Source: Candidatus Uabimicrobium amorphum (GTDB lineage: Bacteria > Planctomycetota > Uabimicrobiia > Uabimicrobiales > Uabimicrobiaceae). From it: a DNA stretch of 64,000 nucleotides. Position 1 is the stretch's first letter. Every line of letters starts with the position of its first letter. Below, in pieces: positions 1-8,050 of this stretch. The translations under genes were made by a program, and so were the position numbers. The notes below the pieces were generated by a model, which saw only the letters and a program-made list of their open reading frames with translations, ran no database searches and was not told where the DNA came from. The stretch spans positions 3,348,001 through 3,412,000 of the forward strand of contig NZ_AP019860.1 of NCBI RefSeq assembly GCF_009002475.1. Reading direction: 5' to 3'.

Positions 1-2161
1 AAACTTGCAGGGTGTACTCGTTGTTAGCCGCGATAATTACCCGTGAAGAAACCTCTAGGCCTTGTTTTTTATAAACGGCCTTTACACTATAATTTCCCAT
101 CGTATTGTTTGCCGTATATAGTCCAGTACGATCAATAGTTCCGCCTGTTGCCACCCACTCAATATCTACCGCAATTTTGTTATTGTTACCATCGTACGCG
201 TTTGCGGAAAACTGTGCACTTTCGCCTGGTTGTAAGGTAATATTTTTTGGAAGAACTTCCAAGTTAGAGATCTCTGTTACCTCTTGTAAACCACGAAAAA
301 CGTTCACGCGCACTTTAGCGTGTTGGTCACCATCTGTTGCGACAACCACAAAATCACCTATTGCACTCCCTGCGGTGTATAAACCATTACGATCAATTGT
401 ACCACCCGTGGCTTCCCACCTTACCTCACGAGCCCCCTCGACGGAAAACTGATACTGTTCTCCTGGTTGTAATGATATATTTTCACTGGTAATCTTTAAT
501 CCCGCAGGAACATCTATAATGTCATTGCTATTTCCATCGACCACATTATTATTTGGCTTATCATCGCCATTTTGTTCTTCCTTCGCAGATGTAGCCCCAT
601 CGACATTATCCTCTGTGGTCGCACCTAAATTATTTTCCACCAATTCGTCGGGGTTGTCTCTAGTTGTAGATTCTCCAACAAATTCTTCTGCGTTGCCTGC
701 ATCGGTATATTCTTCTGCATTACCTGCATCGGTAGATTCTTCTGTGCTGCCTACATCGGTAGATTCTTCTGCATCGCCTACATCGGCATATTCTTCTGCA
801 TCGCCTGCATCGGCATACTCTTCTGCACTACCCGCATCGGTAGATTCTGCGTTTCCGTCATCCGTAGATTCTTCGGCACTACCCGCATCAACAAATTCTT
901 CAGCATCGCCTGCATCGGCATACTCTTCCGCATCGCCCGTATCAGCATACTCTTCTGCGTTGCCTGCATCGGTAGATTCTTCGACACTACCTGCGTCGGC
1001 AAATTCCTCTGCGTCGGCATCGCTATCATCAGAGTTACCCTCGGCAACAATTATTTCATCAGGGATCTCTCTCTTTTCAGGAGTAGCAACGATATTGGGT
1101 TTTGCAACAACGACGACTTGTAGTGCCTGTCTTATATTGCTACCCACATCCTTCGCTTCTATCTTGTAAATCCCCGGTTCACTTGCCATAAAGTTACCTT
1201 GTGTATCGATTCTTCCCTTATCGACTCTCCATAACGGTCGAAAGTCTATCGTTTTGCCATATTGATCATAACCAAGGCTCTTCACACTTACAATCATTCC
1301 TGGATAGATAGGTTCCTCATTCACCGTCAATTCTATTCTTTGTAACTTCGCAGGAACAGCAACAACCTCGATCGCCACTGTTTTTTCGACATCGCTATTC
1401 GCGGCTTTCACACTTACATTATAAATCCCTACTTTATTTGCAGAAAATTCATAGCCTCGTGCATTTTCTTTTCCAGCGTTACCTCGCCAAATCAAGTCTG
1501 TGTCCATTGCTTGACCACGATCATCATACCCTGCTGCGGTCAACTGTAACTTTTCTCCCACAAACACTTTCTTTTTAGGCGTTGAAATGACGATTTCACT
1601 GAGTGTGCTACCTTTTTCCCGAACATTCACAGTGACTTTAGTTTTCAAGCCATCCGGACCAAGGGCAATAATTTTATAGCTACCTACTTTTTCAGCGGTA
1701 AACTTACCATTGGAGTCTATTTTTCCACCATTTGCCATCCATGCTATTTGGTAAAAAAGAGCGTTCTTACTCTTACCTAGGGCTGTTGCCGTCAGAGTTA
1801 CCGATTCTCCTACTTGAATATCTACCTCCGTAGGCTCTACGACTATTTCCTTCACTGGTTCACGCCCAATAACATTTACAACAGCTACGCTTTCGATGGT
1901 CTTATAACGAATAAAAACCAAATATGTCCCGGGTACAGGTGGAGCTTTATATACGTTTCCCGAAAAACTTCCTTTTTCTGCAGAAAATTTAAAATCCCAC
2001 GGCAAGACCTGCTGAACTTCTCCATCTTTTACCAAACCCACGATATAGGGAATTTGTTCTTGTGGAGCAACAGATACCTCAATAGGATTAACAGAGATAT
2101 ACGTTTCTGCACTCAGAATAGGCATCAAAATTAATAAAACTATCAGTACATACTTTAACAT
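1..2161 (-). CDS. secreted bacterial Ig-like (BIG2-type) repeat protein, 3' end beyond the window
   Basis: An open frame of 720 codons runs from an ATG at 2161 down through position 2 with no stop, so the C-terminus lies outside the window. A GGAG precedes the ATG. The N-terminus (MLKYVLIVLLILMPILSA) is a signal peptide, so the product is exported. At least five Ig-like domains follow, each with the BIG2 pattern: a beta strand, 'VGE' or 'PGE', 'W.A.GG.ID..G.YTA', 'G.Y.V.A'. Three (about residues 97-380) precede an acidic repeat tract and two follow it (from about residue 550 on). Such domains usually build surface or periplasmic adhesin-like stalks; the role here is inferred. The frame was read directly on the minus strand. 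Plus-strand ORFs over the same DNA have Ser/Pro-rich, unnatural composition and are shadows. Confidence 0.85.
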   Translation of the reverse strand, partial: MLKYVLIVLLILMPILSAETYISVNPIEVSVAPQEQIPYIVGLVKDGEVQQVLPWDFKFSAEKGSFSGNVYKAPPVPGTYLVFIRYKTIESVAVVNVIGREPVKEIVVEPTEVDIQVGESVTLTATALGKSKNALFYQIAWMANGGKIDSNGKFTAEKVGSYKIIALGPDGLKTKVTVNVREKGSTLSEIVISTPKKKVFVGEKLQLTAAGYDDRGQAMDTDLIWRGNAGKENARGYEFSANKVGIYNVSVKAANSDVEKTVAIEVVAVPAKLQRIELTVNEEPIYPGMIVSVKSLGYDQYGKTIDFRPLWRVDKGRIDTQGNFMASEPGIYKIEAKDVGSNIRQALQVVVVAKPNIVATPEKREIPDEIIVAEGNSDDSDADAEEFADAGSVEESTDAGNAEEYADTGDAEEYADAGDAEEFVDAGSAEESTDDGNAESTDAGSAEEYADAGDAEEYADVGDAEESTDVGSTEESTDAGNAEEYTDAGNAEEFVGESTTRDNPDELVENNLGATTEDNVDGATSAKEEQNGDDKPNNNVVDGNSNDIIDVPAGLKITSENISLQPGEQYQFSVEGAREVRWEATGGTIDRNGLYTAGSAIGDFVVVATDGDQHAKVRVNVFRGLQEVTEISNLEVLPKNITLQPGESAQFSANAYDGNNNKIAVDIEWVATGGTIDRTGLYTANNTMGNYSVKAVYKKQGLEVSSRVIIAANNEYTLQV
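683..1003 (-). repeat. 27-bp minisatellite encoding an acidic 9-residue repeat
   Basis: Within the Ig-like protein, 12 consecutive units of the form [FYS]-[ATV]-D-[ATVD]-G-[SND]-[ATV]-E-E are encoded. Eleven are 27 bp and one is 24 bp because it lacks a Glu, giving 321 bp and 107 residues. No unit breaks the frame. The tract is rich in Asp, Glu, Ala and Gly and nearly free of positive charge, so it should form an extended acidic linker between Ig-like domains. The units differ at third positions and at residues 1, 2, 4, 6 and 7, so the array is not freshly amplified. Confidence 0.93.
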
Positions 2162-2579
2162 CTATGGTCTCCGATTTTGAATATAAGGGCGGATGAATAA
2201 AATTCGTTTGGATTTTACCTCATCCCTACGTTGTAGTATGTGATTCTTTGCGTCACATAGTCTATTTGGGTAGGCTTTTATTATAAAGTACCAATTATGA
2301 CACTCTTAGGAATATTTGCATTTAAGATTTTCTTTATTTTTTTTAAATTCTACTATAAATTTTGCAATATTTTTATAAAAATGCATAATTATATACTAAA
2401 ATTTTTTGCAATATTTTTAACTTTTTTTTAACGTGGTGGTAGATGTTGTAAAAAAGCGCTACAAAAAGCTGCCGATAAACACTTCTTGTCACCACCCATT
2501 TTACGAGGGCGTGTCGGATGAGAGTTAATGGATAACATGCCCTAGATAACATTTTTATTCTTTTACAAAGACTTACAAA
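2162..2579. other. 418-bp divergent intergenic region
   Basis: This AT-rich spacer separates the divergent Ig-like gene (-) and TauE/SafE gene (+). The middle, about 2320-2430, is almost pure A/T with runs of T. No ORF is convincing. The right third contains a hairpin (2506-2543) and a short motif around 2453-2465 that recurs upstream of queD; both are listed separately. Promoters for both flanking genes must lie here, but I could not assign clear -35/-10 boxes. Confidence 0.6.
2506..2543 (+). promoter_or_regulatory. hairpin upstream of the TauE/SafE gene
   Basis: AGGGCGTGT (2506-2514) pairs with ACATGCCCT (2535-2543) as a 9-bp stem including one G-U pair, followed after a short gap by a T-rich run at about 2550-2565. 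It ends 36 nt before the TTG start at 2580, so it could be an attenuator or terminator in the 5' leader. It resembles the terminator arm upstream of queD (50170-50213). A function is inferred only from position and structure. Confidence 0.35.
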
Positions 2580-3311
2580 TTGACAATAGACTACTTTGAT
2601 ATATGCGTTCTTGTAATAGTGACGTTTTTTAGCTCAATTATTTCCGCAACTACCGGTTCAGGGGGCGGTGTTTTATTATTTTCGGTGATGACATTGTATT
2701 TACCACTCTTTGTTCTTATACCAATTCATGGTTTTCTGCAAATGTGCATGAACTGGCTAAGATGCTTCTTTTTGTTAGATGCCATGCGCTGGAAGTCATT
2801 TGCATTTTTTGCTGTCAGTGCTTGTATTGGAGCTATTTGCGCAGCGATTTTTATTCCAAAAATTCCCAAAGAAATTCCCTATTTTATTATTGCGGTATTT
2901 ATTTTTTATACGATTTTCAAACCAAAAAATATTCCTGATTTTGTGATTGGTGATGTATGGTTTACTGTTGTCGGATTTATCACCGGTATTTTGGGAATTC
3001 TCGTAGGAGCGATTGGACCATTCTTAGCCCTATTCTATGTACGCAAAGATTTATCCAAACAGCAAGTCGTTGCCAACAAATCCGCCATGCAGGCGTTAAT
3101 TCACACAACTAAACTCCCCATCTTTTTATACCTAGGTTTTTCGTACATGGAGTATGCCAGCTTTATCGTATATCTATTACTTGCCGGGTTAATTGGTACT
3201 AGAATTGGAATATACGCGCTCATGTGGATTCCACAAATTTATTTTTTTATCGCTTTCAAATGTGCATTATTTCTGGCTGGCTTAAAATTACTTTACCAAG
3301 TATTTCTCTAG
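2580..3311 (+). CDS. TauE/SafE family (DUF81) membrane permease
   Basis: A 243-residue, very hydrophobic protein with about seven to eight membrane segments in two related halves, the layout of TauE/SafE anion exporters. The first half carries the glycine-rich loop TTGSGGG (residues 24-30), and the second half a matching GILGILVGAIGPFLALFY segment near residue 140. Members export sulfite, sulfoacetate or other organosulfur anions, but substrate cannot be read from sequence. The start is TTG at 2580: an in-frame stop lies at 2547-2549 and no ATG or GTG lies between; the ribosome site is weak. The aldehyde dehydrogenase begins 15 nt after the stop, so the two are probably cotranscribed. SafE-type exporters are known beside sulfoacetaldehyde dehydrogenase in taurine degraders, which makes a similar pair possible here. 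Confidence 0.8.
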   Translation: MTIDYFDICVLVIVTFFSSIISATTGSGGGVLLFSVMTLYLPLFVLIPIHGFLQMCMNWLRCFFLLDAMRWKSFAFFAVSACIGAICAAIFIPKIPKEIPYFIIAVFIFYTIFKPKNIPDFVIGDVWFTVVGFITGILGILVGAIGPFLALFYVRKDLSKQQVVANKSAMQALIHTTKLPIFLYLGFSYMEYASFIVYLLLAGLIGTRIGIYALMWIPQIYFFIAFKCALFLAGLKLLYQVFL

Positions 3312-3326
3312 AAAGAATTCTATATC

Positions 3327-4694
3327 ATGAAAACATTTACTGTTCAAAATCCATTTGACAATAGTTCTCTTGGCGAATTCCCATTTTCATCGCGCGAAGA
3401 TACACAAAAAGCTATTGAAATCATTCATTCAGGCAAAAAAGAGCTGTGTAATACCTCTTATTTTGAGCGTGCTACCATTCTCGAAAATTTAGGAAACCTA
3501 TTGGAGAAGAATGCCGAAAAACTCGCACAACTTATTACCAAGGAGATTGGCAAAACAATCAGTGACAGTCGCATCGAACTACAGCGTTCAAGAAATACTG
3601 TATTGTGTACCGCAAGTGAGGTAAAAAATATTAAGGGAGAAACGCTACACTCTGATGCCTACCCTCCCAAACGAGACCGTTTAGGTATCGTTCAATGGTT
3701 TCCATTAGGTTCTGTTTTAGCCATTACCCCTTTTAATTTCCCCATAAACATTGCCATGCATAAAATTGCTCCTGCTTTTGCTGCGGGCAACACGATACTT
3801 TTTAAACCAAGTCCACAAAATTATCTTTCCGCCAAAGAGATCACTCGTCTGTGTTACGAAGCGGGAATGAGCGAAAATACACTACAAATGTGTATGCCTG
3901 ACATTGAAACCATGGGGGAAGTAGTTGCTGATCCACGAATTCACTGCATCAATTTCACAGGCGGTACACACGCAGCGCAGGCGATTGCCAAAAATGCTGG
4001 ATTTAAAAAACTGCTTTTTGAACTCGGTGGGAATGATCCCCTCATTATTATGGACGATGCAGATGTTCCTCTGGCTGTACAAACGACCATTCAGCAACGT
4101 TTTGGTACTGCGGGACAACGTTGTACAGCCTGTAAAAGAGTGTATGTACACGACAAAATCTATGACGTATACAAAGAACAACTTGTACATGAAGCTCAGA
4201 AATTAAAAGTGGGCGATCCATTAGCAGAAGATACTTTCGTCGGACCTTTGGTAAATACTGCTGCGGCTGATGAAGTCTTTTCCAGAATACAAAAATCTGT
4301 AGAACAGGGGGCTGTAGCCCTTATTGGCAACAAACGCGAAAACAACATCATATTTCCAACTATTCTCGAAAATGTTACCGCTGACACTCCTGTTGTTGCT
4401 GAAGAAACTTTTGGACCGGTAGTACCTCTATTTCGTTTTTCAAATTTAGACACCGTAATAAAGAGTGTGAATGCTTCGAACTATGGCTTACAGTCAGGTG
4501 TTTTTACACAAAATTTAGCCATCGCCAAAAAACTGTACGCGGAATTAGAGGTTGGGGCTCTTGCAGTTAACGACGGTCCCGGTTTTCGCGCAGAGCACTT
4601 TCCCTTTGGTGGGGTAAAAGATAGCGGGATTGGCCGCGAGGGTGTGTACTATGCCATTCGTGAAATGTCTTTTCAAAAGACATTTGTTCTATAG
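3327..4694 (+). CDS. NAD(P)-dependent aldehyde dehydrogenase
   Basis: A 455-residue ALDH-superfamily enzyme oxidising an aldehyde to the acid (or acyl thioester) with NAD(P). It shows the family landmarks in order: TPFNFPINIAMHK near 134, FTGG near 210, the general base in FELGGND (Glu near 231), the catalytic Cys in GQRCTACKR (about 265), EETFGPVVPL, and PFGGVKDSGIGREG near the C-terminus. Length and the closing motif are closest to the lactaldehyde / phosphonoacetaldehyde / sulfoacetaldehyde dehydrogenase branch rather than to betaine aldehyde enzymes, but I cannot fix the substrate. It lies 15 nt behind a TauE/SafE permease and just ahead of a glycosyltransferase. ATG start at 3327. Confidence 0.87.
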   Translation: MKTFTVQNPFDNSSLGEFPFSSREDTQKAIEIIHSGKKELCNTSYFERATILENLGNLLEKNAEKLAQLITKEIGKTISDSRIELQRSRNTVLCTASEVKNIKGETLHSDAYPPKRDRLGIVQWFPLGSVLAITPFNFPINIAMHKIAPAFAAGNTILFKPSPQNYLSAKEITRLCYEAGMSENTLQMCMPDIETMGEVVADPRIHCINFTGGTHAAQAIAKNAGFKKLLFELGGNDPLIIMDDADVPLAVQTTIQQRFGTAGQRCTACKRVYVHDKIYDVYKEQLVHEAQKLKVGDPLAEDTFVGPLVNTAAADEVFSRIQKSVEQGAVALIGNKRENNIIFPTILENVTADTPVVAEETFGPVVPLFRFSNLDTVIKSVNASNYGLQSGVFTQNLAIAKKLYAELEVGALAVNDGPGFRAEHFPFGGVKDSGIGREGVYYAIREMSFQKTFVL

Positions 4695-4722
4695 ACTCGC
4701 TAAAATTTATCAGAGTAACATC

Positions 4723-5814
4723 ATGAAAATTGTACAAGTTATTACCGAATTGCGACCTGCAGGAGCAGAACGTATCGTGCTCGAACTTAGCCGTGGTTTA
4801 AAAAAAAATAATCACGATGTCGCTGTCATTTCTTTGTTACCAATACCAGAGAAATCTGTCATTGTTGAAGAACTTCACTCTCTCAACATCGAAGTTTACA
4901 GCTTAAACTTGACAAAATTTTGCATGTGGCGTATTTTCAAATTGCGTAGTATGCTACGCAATTTGCAACCGCAAATAGTTCATGCGCATCTAATTCACGC
5001 AAATATTGTCACGCGTCTCAACGCATGGCGCAAACAGTACATTTTGGTAAATAGTGTTCACATTGCGGAAAAACGCCCAGGAAAAAAATGGCATTTTCTT
5101 TGCGATCGTTTCACATTGCGTCACTGCGACTCAATGACGGTTGTGTCCAATGCAGTGCAACGTTTTCATTCACAAAAGTTAGGCATTCACCCCTCACAAC
5201 TTCCGGTGATTTACAATGGCATTGATATTCCCGCACCAATCTCCCAACAACAGGTAACTCATTTAAAAAAACTATGGAAAGTCGACCATTGTACGAAGAT
5301 AATCGGTTCTATTGGTAGGTTAGAGCCACAAAAAGGCTATGATATGTTATTTGAGTTGTTGCCAACACTTAGCAACAAAATTCCGGAGAATGAGTCTTGG
5401 GCGATTGTTATTCTCGGAGAGGGTCAACAGCGTGAGGTATTACAACAATACCCCTCGTTGTCCAACATTGAAATTCGTCTCCCCGGTTTTCGTAAAGACG
5501 CTGCCCATTGTATCGGTGCATTTGATTTGTTTGTGATGCCTTCACGTTATGAAGGATTTGGTCTGGCTTTGGTGGAAGCAATGAGTCATGGAGTGCCTAT
5601 TCTCGCAAACGATGTAGACTCACTACCTGAGTTATTGCAGGTTTACCAGAATGGCAGCGTGACAAATTTTGCGAATATCAACACCGTAGAGAAAATGATA
5701 AAACAACTTGCGATAAGTCAAAGAACCCCTTATAAAGAGTTTACTTTGCCAAACATGATTTCACAATACCTGGATTTGTATTGCAAACTGTATAGAGAAA
5801 GAAATTTTCGGTAG
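4723..5814 (+). CDS. GT4-family glycosyltransferase
   Basis: A 363-residue GT-B fold glycosyltransferase. The N-terminus MKIVQVITELRPAGAERIVL is the standard GT4 opening with its glycine-rich acceptor-side loop. The C-terminal half carries IGRLEPQKGYDML (about 195) and the nucleotide-sugar-binding motif YEGFGLALVEAMSHGVPILA (about 280-300) with the conserved E-x7-E. The frame extends 31 codons upstream, but those codons overlap the aldehyde dehydrogenase in another frame; the ATG at 4723 gives the family-typical N-terminus. It probably adds a sugar to an envelope glycan. Its 3' end meets the convergent gene ending at 5820 with only 5 nt between. Confidence 0.88.
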   Translation: MKIVQVITELRPAGAERIVLELSRGLKKNNHDVAVISLLPIPEKSVIVEELHSLNIEVYSLNLTKFCMWRIFKLRSMLRNLQPQIVHAHLIHANIVTRLNAWRKQYILVNSVHIAEKRPGKKWHFLCDRFTLRHCDSMTVVSNAVQRFHSQKLGIHPSQLPVIYNGIDIPAPISQQQVTHLKKLWKVDHCTKIIGSIGRLEPQKGYDMLFELLPTLSNKIPENESWAIVILGEGQQREVLQQYPSLSNIEIRLPGFRKDAAHCIGAFDLFVMPSRYEGFGLALVEAMSHGVPILANDVDSLPELLQVYQNGSVTNFANINTVEKMIKQLAISQRTPYKEFTLPNMISQYLDLYCKLYRERNFR

Positions 5815-5819
5815 GAATT

Positions 5820-6584
5820 TTAATAGTAGGTCATCGACTTAAGACGATGACGCATAAATTCAACTTGCTCTTTGTAGAGTATTTCCAAAAACAAATTGCC
5901 TAGTTTGCGCTTCAGACCTACTCCTTCTGCCTCAGAGTATTTACTGACACGTGGGTTTTCAAGTAAAAAATCACAAACGAGATTTGTCGAATGCTCTAAC
6001 AGCTCCCGCGCCGTTTTATCCCCTTTAACTCTTACAAAAGGAAGAATGCGAAATTCCCCTTTTTTTCCAGGGCGTCCACCATCGAAACGCGATCTCTGCA
6101 GCATGCCATACAACTTAATCGCTTCTTCTGCGGCGACAATCTGATCTCGGCTAACATGCTCTTCGTAATCATTTTCAATTACATCACTATTGCGACCTGT
6201 ACTTTTTTTTGCCTCTTGGTATGTTTGAACAGCTTGATAGATCAAATCTTTGAGTTTTTTGGGAAAACGTATCGATTTTTTTTCTAATTCATAGAGATCT
6301 TCGAGAAATTTCTCATTACCCGCTTTGATATAATAACGTGCTTCTTTTAATGATGGAGGAGTTTGAATGACAATGTTACTCACCCAAGTCTTAAACTCAG
6401 GATTTTCTTTTTTTACGTATTCTTTATAGGTATTATAACCTTCATTATCAAATACAGCGTGAATAGGTATGCGAAAATAACTGGTCACTTCAATACCTGG
6501 TTGAGTTTTTGAACTACGCATATAACCAATCATTTTGTCGCGGCTATTTAAACGGACCATACCTATCATGATTGTATCTAGCAT
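5820..6584 (-). CDS. uncharacterised 254-residue cytoplasmic protein
   Basis: I do not recognise a family. The protein has no signal peptide or membrane segment. It is mixed in charge, with a helical middle (residues 85-150) and an Arg/Lys-rich C-terminus ending MRHRLKSMTYY. A central segment FDGGRPGKKGEFRILPFVRV looks loop-like and basic. It starts 18 nt after the upstream TPR gene on the same strand, so the two likely form an operon. The ATG at 6584 has a weak AAGG upstream. Codon use and length support a real gene; shadow frames here are far shorter. Confidence 0.7.
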   Translation of the reverse strand: MLDTIMIGMVRLNSRDKMIGYMRSSKTQPGIEVTSYFRIPIHAVFDNEGYNTYKEYVKKENPEFKTWVSNIVIQTPPSLKEARYYIKAGNEKFLEDLYELEKKSIRFPKKLKDLIYQAVQTYQEAKKSTGRNSDVIENDYEEHVSRDQIVAAEEAIKLYGMLQRSRFDGGRPGKKGEFRILPFVRVKGDKTARELLEHSTNLVCDFLLENPRVSKYSEAEGVGLKRKLGNLFLEILYKEQVEFMRHRLKSMTYY

Positions 6585-6602
6585 GTATTCAGCCTTCTTG
6601 AA

Positions 6603-7193
6603 TTATTTTATTGTTTTCAACAATGCTTCTGCTTCTGCGAAATTGCCCGCATGTTGGATGGCTTGTTTTAAGTCTTCTATCGCCAATTTTTTTTCTCCAA
6701 GGCCCAAGTAACTTTTGGCCCGAAGATATAAAGTGTAGTGCGAAGAAGCTATTATATCGTAGTATTTACTGAGATCTCGTATTGCACGTTCGTGTTCGCC
6801 AAGCTCGCCAAAAACTTGTCCGCGGAAAAAGTAGACAATCGGTACGTGCTCAAAACCAGTGCTGGCGATTGTATCAAATTTCTTTAGAGCTTCTTTATAT
6901 TTTTTTTGCTGTATTAAAATCGCTCCTTCTTCAATGATCGGCCAAGTTTGCAATTCCGCTTGCCAATTCGCCGCTTGCTGTAAGCCCGCAGCTTCGAGTG
7001 AAGACCTAATCTTTTGGTATTTATCAACTAATTCAACACGCATTTTTTTTTCGTAGCGATATCTTTTCACCAGGGCAATATTCGTGGCGATGAATAATAC
7101 TAAAATACCCGCCAGTATTAACTTACGCCAATAAAAAACGGCAGAGTCGCCAGGAAGGGTATCGTTATTTTCTGACGTGTTTTGAGATGACAT
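6603..7193 (-). CDS. membrane-anchored TPR protein
   Basis: A 196-residue protein with a hydrophilic N-terminal tail of about 25 residues, one membrane helix (LILAGILVLFIATNIALV, about 26-43), a short coiled-coil-like stretch, and two to three tetratricopeptide units in the C-terminal half. The TPR signatures are G-x-x-x-Y-x-x-A-L-x-x-F, 'FFRGQVFGELGEHERAIRDL' and 'YLRAKSYLGLGEKKLAIEDL', with canonical G/A/Y spacing. The likely topology is single-pass with a periplasmic or cytoplasmic protein-binding face. It is followed by the unknown gene at 5820-6584 with an 18-nt gap. Confidence 0.8.
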   Translation of the reverse strand: MSSQNTSENNDTLPGDSAVFYWRKLILAGILVLFIATNIALVKRYRYEKKMRVELVDKYQKIRSSLEAAGLQQAANWQAELQTWPIIEEGAILIQQKKYKEALKKFDTIASTGFEHVPIVYFFRGQVFGELGEHERAIRDLSKYYDIIASSHYTLYLRAKSYLGLGEKKLAIEDLKQAIQHAGNFAEAEALLKTIK

Positions 7194-7287
7194 ATAACAC
7201 CTATTTGGTCTTTCCGTACTTTAAAGTAACCAGAAAGTATAGCAAAATATCTATACCTTTTGTTTAGCCGCTCAAATTTAGGAGTGA

Positions 7288-7383
7288 TGGCGGGAGTACA
7301 TGGGAATCGAACCCACCAAAGATGTTTAACGACCTTTCAACTGGGTTGAAGCCAGCGAAGCCCGCCAGGACTTTTCTACTCCC
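7288..7383 (-). tRNA. selC: tRNA-Sec (anticodon UCA)
   Basis: The minus strand folds into a 96-nt selenocysteine tRNA ending in an encoded CCA (7288-7290). Acceptor GGGAGTA pairs with TACTCCC (7 perfect pairs; the eighth position is G opposite G), with discriminator G. The D-arm is the Sec-specific long form: AAGTCC/GGGCTT, 6 bp, with the tetraloop TGGC. The anticodon arm is GCTGG-CTTCAAC-CCAGT, placing TCA at positions 34-36. The long variable arm is AAAGGT/ATCTTT around an 8-nt loop, and the T-arm is GTGGG-TTCGATT-CCCAT. These are hallmarks of bacterial selC. A TAGTAT box about 7 nt upstream could be its -10 element. Confidence 0.95.
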
Positions 7384-7661
7384 GTATACTATCAAAATAC
7401 ATTTACTTTTTTTGATAGAACATTCTTATTTAAAGTTTATAAGAAACAAAATTAAATTTAAGAATTATTAGTTATCATATGACATTTGACTGTCCATTGT
7501 CAATGATATTTTTTTACCTTAATCCACTTGAATTTATTCGTGTTGTCGTAGTGATACGATCTAATGGAAAATAACGTGAATAGTACTTTACTAATAATAG
7601 AATAAACCATATGATATAGCGGAAAAATCACTAAATGAATTTTAGATTTCTCGGAGAAATT

Positions 7662-8048
7662 ATGGAAAAAAAAATTGTATTTTCAGAAAATGCTCCCAAA
7701 CCTATAGGACCTTACTCTCAAGCTGTCCGTGTTGGTGAATTGATGTTTTTATCCGGGCAAATTGCCCTAGATCCACAAAGTGGTGAGTTAAAAAATGCAT
7801 CTTTTGCCGAAGAATGCACAACTGTCCTTGAGAATTTAAAAGCGGTTCTCGAAGCGGGTGGCAGTTCAATGACCAACCTAGTCAAGGTCAATGTGTTTTT
7901 GAAGGACTTAGGTAATTTCGTAGAGTTTAACGGTATCTATGAAAAATATGTACAGGAAAGCAAGCCCGCTCGTGCGTGTGTAGAAGTAAGTAGACTTCCT
8001 AAAGATGTAAACATTGAAATAGAAGCTGTCGCACTGTGTAAGGAGTAG
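7662..8048 (+). CDS. ridA: RidA family reactive imine/enamine deaminase
   Basis: A 128-residue RidA/YjgF/UK114 protein. This cytosolic trimer hydrolyses reactive 2-aminoacrylate-type enamines and imines released by PLP enzymes. Family motifs are present: APKPIGPYSQAV at the N-terminus, MFLSGQIALDP, and the substrate-carboxylate-binding Arg in PARACVEVSRLP (about residue 103), followed by the closing VNIEIEAVAL. The frame opens at 7635, but the ATG at 7662 has GGAG at the right distance and gives the usual N-terminus. The MscS gene starts 2 nt after the stop. Confidence 0.95.
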   Translation: MEKKIVFSENAPKPIGPYSQAVRVGELMFLSGQIALDPQSGELKNASFAEECTTVLENLKAVLEAGGSSMTNLVKVNVFLKDLGNFVEFNGIYEKYVQESKPARACVEVSRLPKDVNIEIEAVALCKE

Positions 8049-8050
8049 AC

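Noticed and set aside
105..452. Plus-strand 115-residue ORF
   Set aside because: Antisense of the C-terminal Ig-like domains of the minus-strand gene, with no domain signal and no ribosome site.
519..1169. Plus-strand 216-residue ORF rich in Ser, Ala and Pro with repeated units
   Set aside because: It is the antisense of the acidic minisatellite on the minus strand; the minus frame is longer, has a signal peptide and Ig-like domains, and explains the repeats.
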